From contig CAYONC010000002.1 of NCBI GenBank assembly GCA_964405265.1, positions 62,001 to 126,000 of the forward strand: a stretch of DNA of 64,000 bases. The letters run 5' to 3'. Under the pieces are notes generated by a model. It was not told where the DNA came from. It made no database searches and was given only the letters and a program-made list of their open reading frames with translations. The stretch comes from Eshraghiella sp964405265. Lineage in GTDB: Bacteria; Bacillota; Clostridia; Lachnospirales; Lachnospiraceae. A program made the position numbers and the translations under genes. The stretch's first letter is position 1. Each line of letters starts with the position of its first letter. Shown piece by piece: positions 25,932 to 35,369 of the stretch.

Positions 25932-27203
25932 CTATAATAAGATTTCTTCATTGATTATTCGTCCGCTTCCTGCAAAAAATTCACCGAACCCCCTGTCAAC
26001 AACCATAATGTGACATCTTGAATCACTTGTAAATGACAGCTTCAGCGTTATTTTGGTCGTTTTGGGCGGTCTTTCCGGGAAATCGGTAAGAGGAATCCTT
26101 ACCGTCTGTTTTTCTGCACTGTCTGCCGGAGATAAAAATATTTCCAGCTCCTCCGCACCATCCACGATAAGATCATATGAGCAGTCGGCACCATACCAGT
26201 TGGTTCCCGGAAGCACCATTCTGAGGATTTTGTCTTTTCCTCTTTCCTGAATTTTAAGTTCAATGCCGGTGGTAATCCGCTCAGGACACGCAAGGATAAA
26301 TTCTTTCATATGTGTTCCGCAGCCTGCTTCATATGCCTGATAGCACGCTCCTTTGACATACAGGTTCTGTCCGGAAAAGACCCTCCTTCTTGTACATATG
26401 TACCTGATAAATTCAGGCAGGTTAATGTTCTCGGAAAAACCTTTTCCGGTAAGATATACGGTGGAAATATTCTTCTTATCAAACAGTCCTGCCGCTATAT
26501 CCGTTATTTTTTTATCCATATATTCTGCCGATGCATGATTTTTTACAAGGCTGTACGGCATTTCTTCCCTGAAGCTTTCTCCATGGGTCATTACAATTTT
26601 TCTGCCTCTGTATGCTGCAACGTTAAGAAGTCTGTATTCAAGCCCTTCCTTTCCGTATTCAAAAAGTGCAACATCATTTTTCCATAAATCTTCTTTCTGA
26701 CACAGGGCATAGTAAACAAAGCTTTCCGTATGACTTGCGAATATTACGCTGTCATCCGCATAGCCGAGTTTACGCATTGCTTCCGTCAGAATATTAAGCA
26801 GTGAAATATGAAAATATTCTATTGTGATGCATATTTTTTCAATACCGTCAACTCCTGCGGCAATTTTTACCGACTGGAGCATCTCATTAAGGAATATGCT
26901 TATCAGTTCTACCGGCATAATGCTTGTATCGTCTATTATTACCGGATTTCTCTCAAGTGCGATGTCAACAAGATTATCAACCAGTGCCGCTTCACCAAGT
27001 GCCGCACTTTTCTTCGCCTCATCGCCTGCAAACCACTGATCCCTGCCGTGTGTTTTGCTTACCGCCGTCGGAATGTTATATTTAGTTTCAAGTCCCGTGT
27101 AATCCACTGATACCGGTTCTTTTTCCGAAAAGCCGTAATAGCTTATCTGTGAATAATCATTGCAGAAATCAATTCCCACATATATTGGTTTCTTTAAATT
27201 CAT
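25932..27203 (-). CDS. Divergent Hsp70/actin-fold protein (DUF5716-like)
   Basis: 423 residues. It opens with PIYVGIDFCNDYSQISYYG, reminiscent of the phosphate-1 motif (xVGIDLGTxxS) of the Hsp70/actin superfamily. A phosphate-2-like VALFEYGKEGLEYRLL and an adenosine-site-like VYLTGKGFSENINLPEF follow in the expected order, but the key D-x-G and GG residues are altered. After about residue 320 comes a beta-rich tail. I believe this corresponds to DUF5716 of Lachnospiraceae, from memory. ATP binding is possible, hydrolysis doubtful. I place the start at 27203 because GGAG touches the earlier ATG at 27212. It lies 18 bases after the giant repeat gene. Confidence 0.65.
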   Translation of the reverse strand: MNLKKPIYVGIDFCNDYSQISYYGFSEKEPVSVDYTGLETKYNIPTAVSKTHGRDQWFAGDEAKKSAALGEAALVDNLVDIALERNPVIIDDTSIMPVELISIFLNEMLQSVKIAAGVDGIEKICITIEYFHISLLNILTEAMRKLGYADDSVIFASHTESFVYYALCQKEDLWKNDVALFEYGKEGLEYRLLNVAAYRGRKIVMTHGESFREEMPYSLVKNHASAEYMDKKITDIAAGLFDKKNISTVYLTGKGFSENINLPEFIRYICTRRRVFSGQNLYVKGACYQAYEAGCGTHMKEFILACPERITTGIELKIQERGKDKILRMVLPGTNWYGADCSYDLIVDGAEELEIFLSPADSAEKQTVRIPLTDFPERPPKTTKITLKLSFTSDSRCHIMVVDRGFGEFFAGSGRIINEEILL

Positions 27204-27221
27204 GCATTTCATCTCCGTTAA

Positions 27222-30200
27222 TTAGAGGGGTTTAAAAAGCTGCGTGGCAACATAATCATTTACCGCATATGTATGTACAAGCTTTCTGAGCGTCTCTCCT
27301 TCATGCATTACATTGCTTGCTATAATGTCATTAAGTTTTTCATATCTTCCGTCAGAACGTTCCGATGAGGTATTGTTATTCGTAAGTACATAATTTTCCG
27401 TGACGGTTTCACTTCCCGTTCCCTCCTCGGATATGTAATACTGTATTGATTCGCCGTAGAACAGGACAAACTGTTTCACGAATACGCCGTCATACATCTG
27501 TTTCATGTCTTCGGACACATATTTTTTCCTATGCTCCCTGTTTTCATATACATAGTGAATTACTACCCTGTTTTTCGGATTTGCCCTGTATTCTACCATG
27601 GTTCTGTCCGTAATATCGTACGGTAGCTTTATAACATCCTTCAGGCTGCTGTAAAAAGAAAAAATCTTTCCCTTTCTTGAAAGCTCAAATATGCTTCCTG
27701 CAGCCATTTCTTTTCTGAATCCGGTCAGACTGTCCTGTTTTGAATAGAAAAATACAAGTGCCATCCTGCATATGTCACATAAATCCTTTTCATTTTCAAG
27801 ATATGTTTCCGTAAGTTCAAAGAAATCTTCCGGTACTTCTTCTTCCTTAACGAAATACAGATACGAATTATATGCAAGATATGCCTCAACAAGGCGTTCC
27901 TTAGGGCCCATTGAATAATAGTGGGTAAAAATATCAGCAACATCCTCCGATTTATGATGGCTGAACATCATCTGCGCTATTATTCTTTCCTCAAGCTCGT
28001 ATGTATCGGCATCTGCGGACAAAGCCGTCTTCCATACCGCTATCATGTCATCCGTTGAACCGTTATAATAATCTGCCAGATATTGAAGCACAAGCTCATC
28101 GTTACAGCCTTTTTTAAATGCGGTTATACAGAGCTGTATAAGTCTGTCATCCTGTCTGTCTGCTGAAACAACCTTTTTTGAACACAGCCTTAAGAGGCGC
28201 TTCGGAGAGATATGCATTGCCGAATACTTCTGAAGCATCTCATATGCTTTATCATACTGCCCCTGCACAATCCGTATTTCGATTATTTTGGTAATTTCCC
28301 TGTCGGACATTTTTTTCATATCAAGATTTTTATAAAAATCATCAAAGCCCTCGGTATCATAGCTGTCATAATAGTAATCCACTATGATTGAAGCAAGTTT
28401 TTTATAAAAATCATCATTTACCATATTCACTGACAGAAGTTCTTTTACCATTTCCACGGAATCCGTGTTCTGTTTCTGATGTTTTATGTTCTTTTCACAA
28501 TAGTGCAGCTTAAGATAAATCAGGCCGTTACACACGTCATGGCATTTCTTTATTATCCCGTCATCTGAAAGCATCCGTTCCAGTTCCGTACCGGTTTCAC
28601 GGCAGAAACGGTTTCCTCTGTTGCTGACAAATATTATTGCCGGATCATCCGTATATATTCTTACATATGCCTGTCCTCCGGTAAGCGTATATTCTTCTTC
28701 GGCATCCGTTTCCTTATGCCTTATTATTACCTTGGAAAAATTAGGATTGTCCGTGGTAAGCCTGTATGTAAAAAACAGCTCCGACAACGGTTTTGCATTG
28801 CTTTCGTCTATCATGTCGGCAGTAATCATGTCCCTGTACAATACTGCCAGATGTTCACTGATATGTCCGAGTGCCGCCTGTTCCCTTACAAAGGTCTCCA
28901 TTTGCGGATAATAATTTCTGTACGCCTGGGGATTATCCGCCTTATTATGGATTATATTGGCATACAGGCAGGCTCTTCCGGCATAATCAAGATTACTGTT
29001 GTAACCGAAGTACATAAGAACCATTTTAGGCATCGGGCTCATGTCATCCGGATTTCTGCTCATCATGTAATACTCAAAAAGCTGTGTTATTTTGACTTCT
29101 TCCCTTATTCCTGCTTCATATACCGGCAGGTATTTTTCACCCACACAGTTATTCCTTATAAGCAGTCGGCAGAGTGTTTCCACTATTTCCCTTGAACCGT
29201 TATTTTCCCACAGTGCCAGAAGAAGCTTAACAATCTTGGAGGTACCGTTTCTCATGGTTTCAATAATTGATACGGCCTGACTTACAAGCTTTTCATCCAA
29301 AAACTTATTGGCTGCCCCAAACATAAGCACATTTATCTCAAATGCATTTAATACCCTGAGAAGCATCGGATTTCTGTTAAACGTCCTGCATGCTTCAAGA
29401 TACATTACGGGACTTATACAGCCTCTGTTATACTGTTCTTTGATTTTAAGCAGTTTAAGACTCGGATTACCTTCAAGCTCTTCATCTATAAAGAGAAGCG
29501 TCCAGAGAATTTTCCAGTCTTCATTTTTCTCATAACATTCCTTAATCATCAGTGCAGCACGCTTTGAATACGTCCAGTCCCTGTTATAGAGTGTATTAAC
29601 ATATATAAAATAACAATACAGCGGATATTCCGACTCTTCATCCGCACTTATGTCATCTTTTGCACTTTCAATAAGTCCTTTTGCTTCGTCATATTTTTTT
29701 TCGGTTATACAGAGCTGTGCAAGTGCAAGCTTATAAAACGGATGATTTTCGTCCAGTGCCCTTAATGCTTCTATTACTATTCCGGATTCCCTTATCCATT
29801 CATTAACATGAATTGTTCTTGTACGGAATCTTATATACAGCATTACAAGATTATATATCAGTTTTTTTTCCGTATTATCCGGATGTTTTCTCACTGCTGT
29901 ATTATTGACCGTAACGGAAAATACAATTTTTTTGTCAATGCTTTCAAATACAATGCTTCCGTAATTTTTCCCGGCATGAAGTCTTGATACATCTATGACA
30001 TATGAGAACTCATATCTGTTGCCGGTAAAATCATCCATGTCAATATTGCGCCTTTCGAGCCTTATAAACGGTGAATCCGTATGCACAAGTATGTTGACAT
30101 AACCCCATGTGTCTTTTTCAATAAGCAGGCTGTCTTTAAAATTTTCCGTTTTTCCTTCATATACCCTGCTGTTGTCCGTGATAAATATATCCGCACGCTT

Positions 30201-30764
30201 TTTTTTATGTGCCGCTATGAGAAATTCTTCGATACCGTTTCTTGTGTCGGCACCTCTTTCAAGACCCGAATGAACGCATTTCAGATGGAGGCTGTCCTGA
30301 ATGAATATTTCGCCGAAATCTTCCGTTTCAAAAAGTGTTACCGCTTCATCCATGTTATTCTGTGCAAGATTCGCAAACTGAAAGAGATTACGGACCTCTC
30401 CCGTTGTGGTTTCCCGTGAACCTGCTTCCGCCCTGAAGGAATACGGTATCGTGATTTCACCGCCGCCGGATACAATGTTAAACCTGCCTTCCACGATATC
30501 GCCGTCAGGAATATCATCACTTTTTACATAATAATCCACCGTGACACTGCTTCCGGCAAATCCGCCGTTTTCAACAACCACTCTGTCATTGTCACTGTAT
30601 ACGATGCCCTTTATGCTTTTTCCGTTTTTCTCCGATATGTGGAGTTCTCCCCTGAATACACGGTTTCTGTCCACTACTTCAAATATATTTTTCTCTTCCG
30701 CCTGTATCTCAGGAAATTCGTAATCAAATATTCCTCTGGCATATCTGTTAATCTGTTCCTTCAT
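27222..30764 (-). CDS. Giant cytosolic repeat protein (DUF5717-like)
   Basis: 1180 residues without a signal or membrane segment. About 1-285 is beta-rich, possibly two to three Ig-like modules (VVENGGFAGSSVTVDYYV, GRFNIVSGGGEITIPYSF). About 300-1080 is all-helical with spaced helix pairs resembling TPR or similar solenoids (YDEAKGLIESAKDD, YDKAYEMLQKYSAMHI), and the last 100 residues are beta-rich again. It matches my memory of DUF5717, a Lachnospiraceae family usually beside DUF5716. The start is ATG at 30764 with GGGTGGG ahead; a GTG at 30773 is in frame. Solenoid size suggests a scaffold or client-binding platform for the Hsp70-like partner. Confidence 0.65.
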   Translation of the reverse strand: MKEQINRYARGIFDYEFPEIQAEEKNIFEVVDRNRVFRGELHISEKNGKSIKGIVYSDNDRVVVENGGFAGSSVTVDYYVKSDDIPDGDIVEGRFNIVSGGGEITIPYSFRAEAGSRETTTGEVRNLFQFANLAQNNMDEAVTLFETEDFGEIFIQDSLHLKCVHSGLERGADTRNGIEEFLIAAHKKKRADIFITDNSRVYEGKTENFKDSLLIEKDTWGYVNILVHTDSPFIRLERRNIDMDDFTGNRYEFSYVIDVSRLHAGKNYGSIVFESIDKKIVFSVTVNNTAVRKHPDNTEKKLIYNLVMLYIRFRTRTIHVNEWIRESGIVIEALRALDENHPFYKLALAQLCITEKKYDEAKGLIESAKDDISADEESEYPLYCYFIYVNTLYNRDWTYSKRAALMIKECYEKNEDWKILWTLLFIDEELEGNPSLKLLKIKEQYNRGCISPVMYLEACRTFNRNPMLLRVLNAFEINVLMFGAANKFLDEKLVSQAVSIIETMRNGTSKIVKLLLALWENNGSREIVETLCRLLIRNNCVGEKYLPVYEAGIREEVKITQLFEYYMMSRNPDDMSPMPKMVLMYFGYNSNLDYAGRACLYANIIHNKADNPQAYRNYYPQMETFVREQAALGHISEHLAVLYRDMITADMIDESNAKPLSELFFTYRLTTDNPNFSKVIIRHKETDAEEEYTLTGGQAYVRIYTDDPAIIFVSNRGNRFCRETGTELERMLSDDGIIKKCHDVCNGLIYLKLHYCEKNIKHQKQNTDSVEMVKELLSVNMVNDDFYKKLASIIVDYYYDSYDTEGFDDFYKNLDMKKMSDREITKIIEIRIVQGQYDKAYEMLQKYSAMHISPKRLLRLCSKKVVSADRQDDRLIQLCITAFKKGCNDELVLQYLADYYNGSTDDMIAVWKTALSADADTYELEERIIAQMMFSHHKSEDVADIFTHYYSMGPKERLVEAYLAYNSYLYFVKEEEVPEDFFELTETYLENEKDLCDICRMALVFFYSKQDSLTGFRKEMAAGSIFELSRKGKIFSFYSSLKDVIKLPYDITDRTMVEYRANPKNRVVIHYVYENREHRKKYVSEDMKQMYDGVFVKQFVLFYGESIQYYISEEGTGSETVTENYVLTNNNTSSERSDGRYEKLNDIIASNVMHEGETLRKLVHTYAVNDYVATQLFKPL

Positions 30765-30793
30765 CAGTCCCACCCAAAACGTTAATCGCGTGT

Positions 30794-31792
30794 TTATAAG
30801 TTTTTAAAAAGGTCATGTACATAATTATTATGGTACATGTCAATCATTGCAAAATATCTGTCATGTGTACGCCAACCCTGATCCACCGAGCCTTCTCCGT
30901 AATATACAATCTGTGCATCAGGATATGTCCTTTTAAGAAGCTCATAATCTTCTTCGGTAAGATTCGTGTGCTCACACCATAATCTCTCTATTCTCGGCAG
31001 ATTAAGAAGATATGTCACGTCACTTATCGGATTATAGCTTATGTTAAGATCCACCAGATTAGGCGTATACTGCAGGAAGCTCAAATCCGATACGGAACCC
31101 ACAAAAAATTCAAGGTATACAAGCTTTGGCACATATTTCAGCCATGAAAGATCATCTATATATACATCATTATATCCTTCCACCCTGTTATCAACCAGTA
31201 TGAGTATCTTCAGCTCCGGCATATACTGCAGAAATGATATGTCCGTAACCTTATTATGTCCAAGATCAAGTGCAACCATGTCTTTGCAGTATTTAAGGAC
31301 CTTAACATCTTCGTTGGTAAGTCTGTAATTTATTGTTCCGTCTTTCAGTGTTGAAAAAGCTACACAGTCCGTCCTTATTGTCCACAGTCCGAGTGTGACT
31401 TTCCATACAAATTTTACTTCCGGATAATCATTCATCAGTTCTTCCATCTGTAAGTCCGTAAGTCCGCAGTCACACATATCCGCATATTTCAGATATTTCA
31501 GTCCGTCAAGTGCATTATGAAGTACCGTAAGATCAGTAATTTCATTACCTGATATATCTATTTTAGCTGTATCATAAGGATATACATTCCCAAACAGCTC
31601 CACGTCAGGTCCCGTCGTCGGTTCTTCCGTTGTCGGTTCTTCCGTTGTCGGCTCTTCTGTTGACGGTTCCGTCACTGATGTTTCCGTATGTCCGTCTTTT
31701 TTCTTATCATCTGACATAAGCCGTACAAGAACAAATACCAGTACCGTCATTATCACTGCAAGCAGGCATAATATTGTAATTTTTTTCTTCAT
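30794..31792 (-). CDS. Membrane-anchored leucine-rich-repeat protein
   Basis: 332 residues: signal-anchor helix at about 5-26, a Thr/Glu/Pro linker (38-65, repeats of TTEEP), then SDS22-like leucine-rich repeats such as MVALDLGHNKVTDISFL and LVDLNISYNPISDVTYL, ending in a capping segment. LRRs present a concave face for protein or glycan contacts outside the cell. It stands 17 bases after the membrane-anchored protein and 29 bases before the giant gene, linking the glycosidase cassette to the uncharacterised locus. Confidence 0.8.
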   Translation of the reverse strand: MKKKITILCLLAVIMTVLVFVLVRLMSDDKKKDGHTETSVTEPSTEEPTTEEPTTEEPTTGPDVELFGNVYPYDTAKIDISGNEITDLTVLHNALDGLKYLKYADMCDCGLTDLQMEELMNDYPEVKFVWKVTLGLWTIRTDCVAFSTLKDGTINYRLTNEDVKVLKYCKDMVALDLGHNKVTDISFLQYMPELKILILVDNRVEGYNDVYIDDLSWLKYVPKLVYLEFFVGSVSDLSFLQYTPNLVDLNISYNPISDVTYLLNLPRIERLWCEHTNLTEEDYELLKRTYPDAQIVYYGEGSVDQGWRTHDRYFAMIDMYHNNYVHDLFKNL

Positions 31793-31809
31793 CGGTCATC
31801 CTCCTGCCG

Positions 31810-32937
31810 TCATGTCAGTATAAAATAATTAAGGAACCACTTTCCGTCAAGCTTATGAAAAAGGAGCCTGTAATTAAATTCCTCTTCACCCGATTCCATT
31901 GCGCCTTCTTCGTACTTATAAATCCTGCCTTCATAGGTGCACGAAAAATAATTGTCACCATAACGTACACAGTCTTTTATTTCCTGCGAAAGTATGTCTA
32001 TCGTATCAGGTGTCCAGCCCCAGTAAATTGATGCCTGCACATCTGAAACAACGTAATATGCATTAGAGCCGTATTCCAGATATGCCGCAACTTCATTGAA
32101 GCTTCTGTGATTATACATATTGCATATATATGCATCCATTGTATCATACACCCGTTCCTTAATTTCATTCAGGAACAGTTCACCGTCTGATGACGTATAA
32201 TCATAGACGCTTCCATTTATCTGCGGCGTAAGCTCATTGCCGTTACCATCCTTAACTGATATGTCCGTACCGTTTATAACGTTGTGTACGAAGTAAGTCT
32301 GCGTTTTATTTTCAACCGCTCCGACCGACAGTGCATATTCCCTGACCGGGTCTTTATATCCGCCATATTCCGAAATATTGTCACTTCCGAGTACATATCC
32401 CCTGTACTCTGCAATCGCCCCATCCGGAATCAGGATTTCCACGTCCTGATATGCTATTGCATCCGTATCAAATGCCATATTCTTTATTTTCCATTCATGA
32501 AAGCCGAATTCATCGCTTTTTCCGTCTGCCTGAAGTGAAATAACGGCAATTCTTGTATCTCCCGCATATATGTCATATATCGGCAGTGCCTGCTGATACT
32601 TTTCATTCATGCGGTACTCACGCTTACTGTTTTCTAAGGCTTTCGCAAAATATTCCGCATGCATTTCTTCATAATCAAACGGACCGTCTTCATTAAGTCC
32701 GTATTTGCCGATATATAAGAGAATGTTATCATAATTAAGCTCCCTGATAAATTCCTCCACAAATTTATCAGGACTTCCTTCCTGCTCTGCCTTATCATAT
32801 TTCTTCTGGTACCTGCTCAGGGCATTCCATACAATAATACACACAACAACTACCGCTACCGCAAGAACACCGGCATAAATGGCAAGTCCCGTTCTGAAAT
32901 TCTTCTGTCCTTTTGTTATAACTTTTTTATTTTTCAT
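31810..32937 (-). CDS. Membrane-anchored protein paired with a phosphodiester glycosidase, copy 2
   Basis: Unrecognised family, 375 residues, paralogue of the gene at 17901-19016. A membrane helix at about 18-40 (GLAIYAGVLAVAVVVVCI) is followed by an outside region ending HKLDGKWFLNYFILT. The shared helix motif, length, C-terminal DGKW and identical gene order (glycosidase upstream) show a two-gene duplication, though the extracytosolic parts have diverged widely. It overlaps the glycosidase by 11 bases. Confidence 0.6.
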   Translation of the reverse strand: MKNKKVITKGQKNFRTGLAIYAGVLAVAVVVVCIIVWNALSRYQKKYDKAEQEGSPDKFVEEFIRELNYDNILLYIGKYGLNEDGPFDYEEMHAEYFAKALENSKREYRMNEKYQQALPIYDIYAGDTRIAVISLQADGKSDEFGFHEWKIKNMAFDTDAIAYQDVEILIPDGAIAEYRGYVLGSDNISEYGGYKDPVREYALSVGAVENKTQTYFVHNVINGTDISVKDGNGNELTPQINGSVYDYTSSDGELFLNEIKERVYDTMDAYICNMYNHRSFNEVAAYLEYGSNAYYVVSDVQASIYWGWTPDTIDILSQEIKDCVRYGDNYFSCTYEGRIYKYEEGAMESGEEEFNYRLLFHKLDGKWFLNYFILT

Positions 32938-34021
32938 CAGCCTGCACCGCCTGTCTTACAAGTATTGCCGTCGGTACACCTCTTGCACCGTATATTGACG
33001 ACACGTTATTTTGAATTTCTCCGTCATAATACAGCAGGGTTGAGCCTCCGCCGTCAAGATTTGCGGCATTTACCGCTCCGAAGTCAAGCATTACGTTAAT
33101 CAGGTCATTCATTGTTGCGCCAAGGCTGTGAGTCTGTCTTCCGTCTATTACGAGAAGAAGAACCGCTCCGTCCGCTCTCTGTCCGATTGCCGTTCTCGGA
33201 TTAAGTCCTCCGCCCATGCCCGTAACGGAAAGAGGAGAACCGTCCATTATAAGGAACGGTCCGAACGATACGGCATCCCTTATGCCACGGTCCATTGCCT
33301 GTTTTGCCGTCATTGTACCGATCACAAATACATTATTACTGTCAAAGCCGATTAAATTATATGTCTCATCAGCATTACCCCATTTAAGCTTGCCTTCCGA
33401 TATTACGATTCCGAGAGGAGTTCCCCCGTCTCCAACACCGCCTATGTCTTCAAAGCCGCCGGCATTTACGGCTGCTGCCGCTCCGTATCTTTCACATATG
33501 CCTGGAACATTGATACCTGCTTCCCCCCGGTAATCTCCGGATGTTCCTACAAATACCCTTGACGGGTCTTCAATTACAAGCATGGTTCCTGCATATGTTG
33601 AGCCGGATACCTTATAAAAAAGGATTCCTGCATCTTCATGATATGGTGTAAATCCTTCTTCTTCAAGCTCTCCGGAAGGAGTTTTTCCGTCGTCCTTATC
33701 CTTAAACTGTATCAGTGTCGAATCGGACACTCCTTCTATATCTTCTACTTTATTGGCTTCTTCTATTTCTGCTATCGTGTCACGCGAACATACCATATTG
33801 GCAAGAAAACCTACCGCACTTGTCTCTCTTACGGAAAGCACGAACAGATCCCTTGCAACCATGGACGGTCCGTGTGTACATATAAGCATAAGTGCATATA
33901 TGCCCACAATCAGCATTCCCACCGTTGTTCCGATAACGGCAAATACATTTCCGGTTATCCTTAATGCCTTACGGCTCTTTTTTTCTTTTCTGTTTCTTTT
34001 AATTCTTACTGCTTCCTTCAT
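32927..34021 (-). CDS. Phosphodiester glycosidase (NAGPA) family membrane protein, copy 2
   Basis: 364 residues: basic N-terminus, one helix at about 22-48, HGPSMVARDLFV, then the NAGPA domain with AAVNAGGFEDIGGVGDGG, GLNPRTAIGQRADGAVLLLV and AANLDGGGSTLLYY. Same organisation as the copy at 19027-20118. The active-site region is intact by eye. It overlaps the end of rarA by 23 bases and the start of its partner by 11, so the block is tightly packed. Surface glycan phosphodiesters are a plausible but unproven substrate. Confidence 0.87.
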   Translation of the reverse strand: MKEAVRIKRNRKEKKSRKALRITGNVFAVIGTTVGMLIVGIYALMLICTHGPSMVARDLFVLSVRETSAVGFLANMVCSRDTIAEIEEANKVEDIEGVSDSTLIQFKDKDDGKTPSGELEEEGFTPYHEDAGILFYKVSGSTYAGTMLVIEDPSRVFVGTSGDYRGEAGINVPGICERYGAAAAVNAGGFEDIGGVGDGGTPLGIVISEGKLKWGNADETYNLIGFDSNNVFVIGTMTAKQAMDRGIRDAVSFGPFLIMDGSPLSVTGMGGGLNPRTAIGQRADGAVLLLVIDGRQTHSLGATMNDLINVMLDFGAVNAANLDGGGSTLLYYDGEIQNNVSSIYGARGVPTAILVRQAVQADEK

Positions 34022-35342
34022 TACATTCTCCGTATATCCTGTTAAGATGTTCCGTTATAGTCTTTTCATATCCCATGTCTGACGGTCTGTAAAATACGGC
34101 GTCTGATGCTTCATCCGGAAGATATTGCTGTTTTACATAGTGATTTCCGTACGAATGGGGATACAGATATCCTATTCCCCTGTTGAGCCGTGCCGCTCCG
34201 CCGTAATGGGCATCCTTAAGATGCGGCGGCACTTCGTAAGTCCTGTTATTCTTAACATATTCCAGCGCAGAAGATATTCCTTCTATTGCCGTATTGCTCT
34301 TAGGTGCCGTTGCCACATAGGTACACGCCTGTGACAGAATAATCTGCGACTCCGGCATTCCTATTCTCTCGACGGCAAGAAATGCCGAAACGGCAACCTG
34401 CAATGCCATGGGGTCCGCATTACCCACATCTTCACTTGCGCATATAACAATTCTGCGTGCTATAAATTTCGGGTCCTCTCCTGCATATATCATCCTTGCA
34501 AGATAATAGAGTGCAGCATCCGGATCCGAGCCCCGCATGCTTTTTATGAATGCGGATACCGTATCATAATGGTTATCGCCTTTTCTGTCATACTTTATAA
34601 CCCTCTTCTGTATACATTCCGAGGCAACCTCCAACGTTATGTGAATCAGTCCGTCATCAGACATTTCCGTTGACATAATTCCGAGTTCTACCGCATTAAG
34701 GGCATTTCTTGCATCTCCGTTAGCCATATCAGCAAGAAATTCCGCAGCCTCTTCATCCATCACGGCTCCGTAATTTCCCATACCCCTTTCACAGTCAGTT
34801 ACCGCCGTTTTAATTATGGAAAGAATATCCTCTTTTTCAAGAGGCTTCAGCTCAAATACAACCGATCTTGATATCAGTGCCCCGTTTACCTCAAAGTAAG
34901 GATTTTCGGTGGTTGCTCCGATAAGTATCAGTGTTCCGTCTTCAACAAAGGGAAGGAGATAATCCTGCTGTCCTTTATTGAAGCGGTGAATTTCATCCAC
35001 AAACAATATGGTCTTTCTTCCGTGCATGGCAAGCAGTTCTCCCGCACGCTCAACCACATCCTCCATGTCCTTTTTGCCTGCCGATGTTGCATTAATCTGC
35101 ATAAATTCGGCACTTGTCGTGTTGGCAATGACTCTTGCAAGGGTAGTTTTTCCCGTACCCGGAGGTCCGTAGAAAATAACGGAGCTGAGTTTATCGGTTT
35201 TAATGGCACGGTACAGTAATTTATCCCTTCCTATAATGTGCCTCTGACCGACAACCTCATCAAGTGTCCTCGGTCTCATTCTTGAGGCGAGGGGTGATTC
35301 CTTATCCTTATTCTCCGTACGCATATATTCAAATAAATCCAA
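33999..35342 (-). CDS. rarA: Replication-associated recombination protein A (RarA/MgsA)
   Basis: AAA+ ATPase acting at stalled replication forks, related to clamp loaders. The 447-residue protein opens RPRTLDEVVGQRHIIG, with Walker A GPPGTGKTT, Walker B LFVDEIHRFNK, the sensor LIGATTENPYFEVNGALISR, and the C-terminal tetramer domain starting at YDRKGDNHYDTVSAFIKS. The start is a TTG at 35342 (MDLFEYMR) with AGGTGA 7 bases ahead; no ATG fits better. Confidence 0.95.
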   Translation of the reverse strand: MDLFEYMRTENKDKESPLASRMRPRTLDEVVGQRHIIGRDKLLYRAIKTDKLSSVIFYGPPGTGKTTLARVIANTTSAEFMQINATSAGKKDMEDVVERAGELLAMHGRKTILFVDEIHRFNKGQQDYLLPFVEDGTLILIGATTENPYFEVNGALISRSVVFELKPLEKEDILSIIKTAVTDCERGMGNYGAVMDEEAAEFLADMANGDARNALNAVELGIMSTEMSDDGLIHITLEVASECIQKRVIKYDRKGDNHYDTVSAFIKSMRGSDPDAALYYLARMIYAGEDPKFIARRIVICASEDVGNADPMALQVAVSAFLAVERIGMPESQIILSQACTYVATAPKSNTAIEGISSALEYVKNNRTYEVPPHLKDAHYGGAARLNRGIGYLYPHSYGNHYVKQQYLPDEASDAVFYRPSDMGYEKTITEHLNRIYGECNEGSSKN

Positions 35343-35369
35343 TTTTTGTCACCTCAACATATAAGTATA

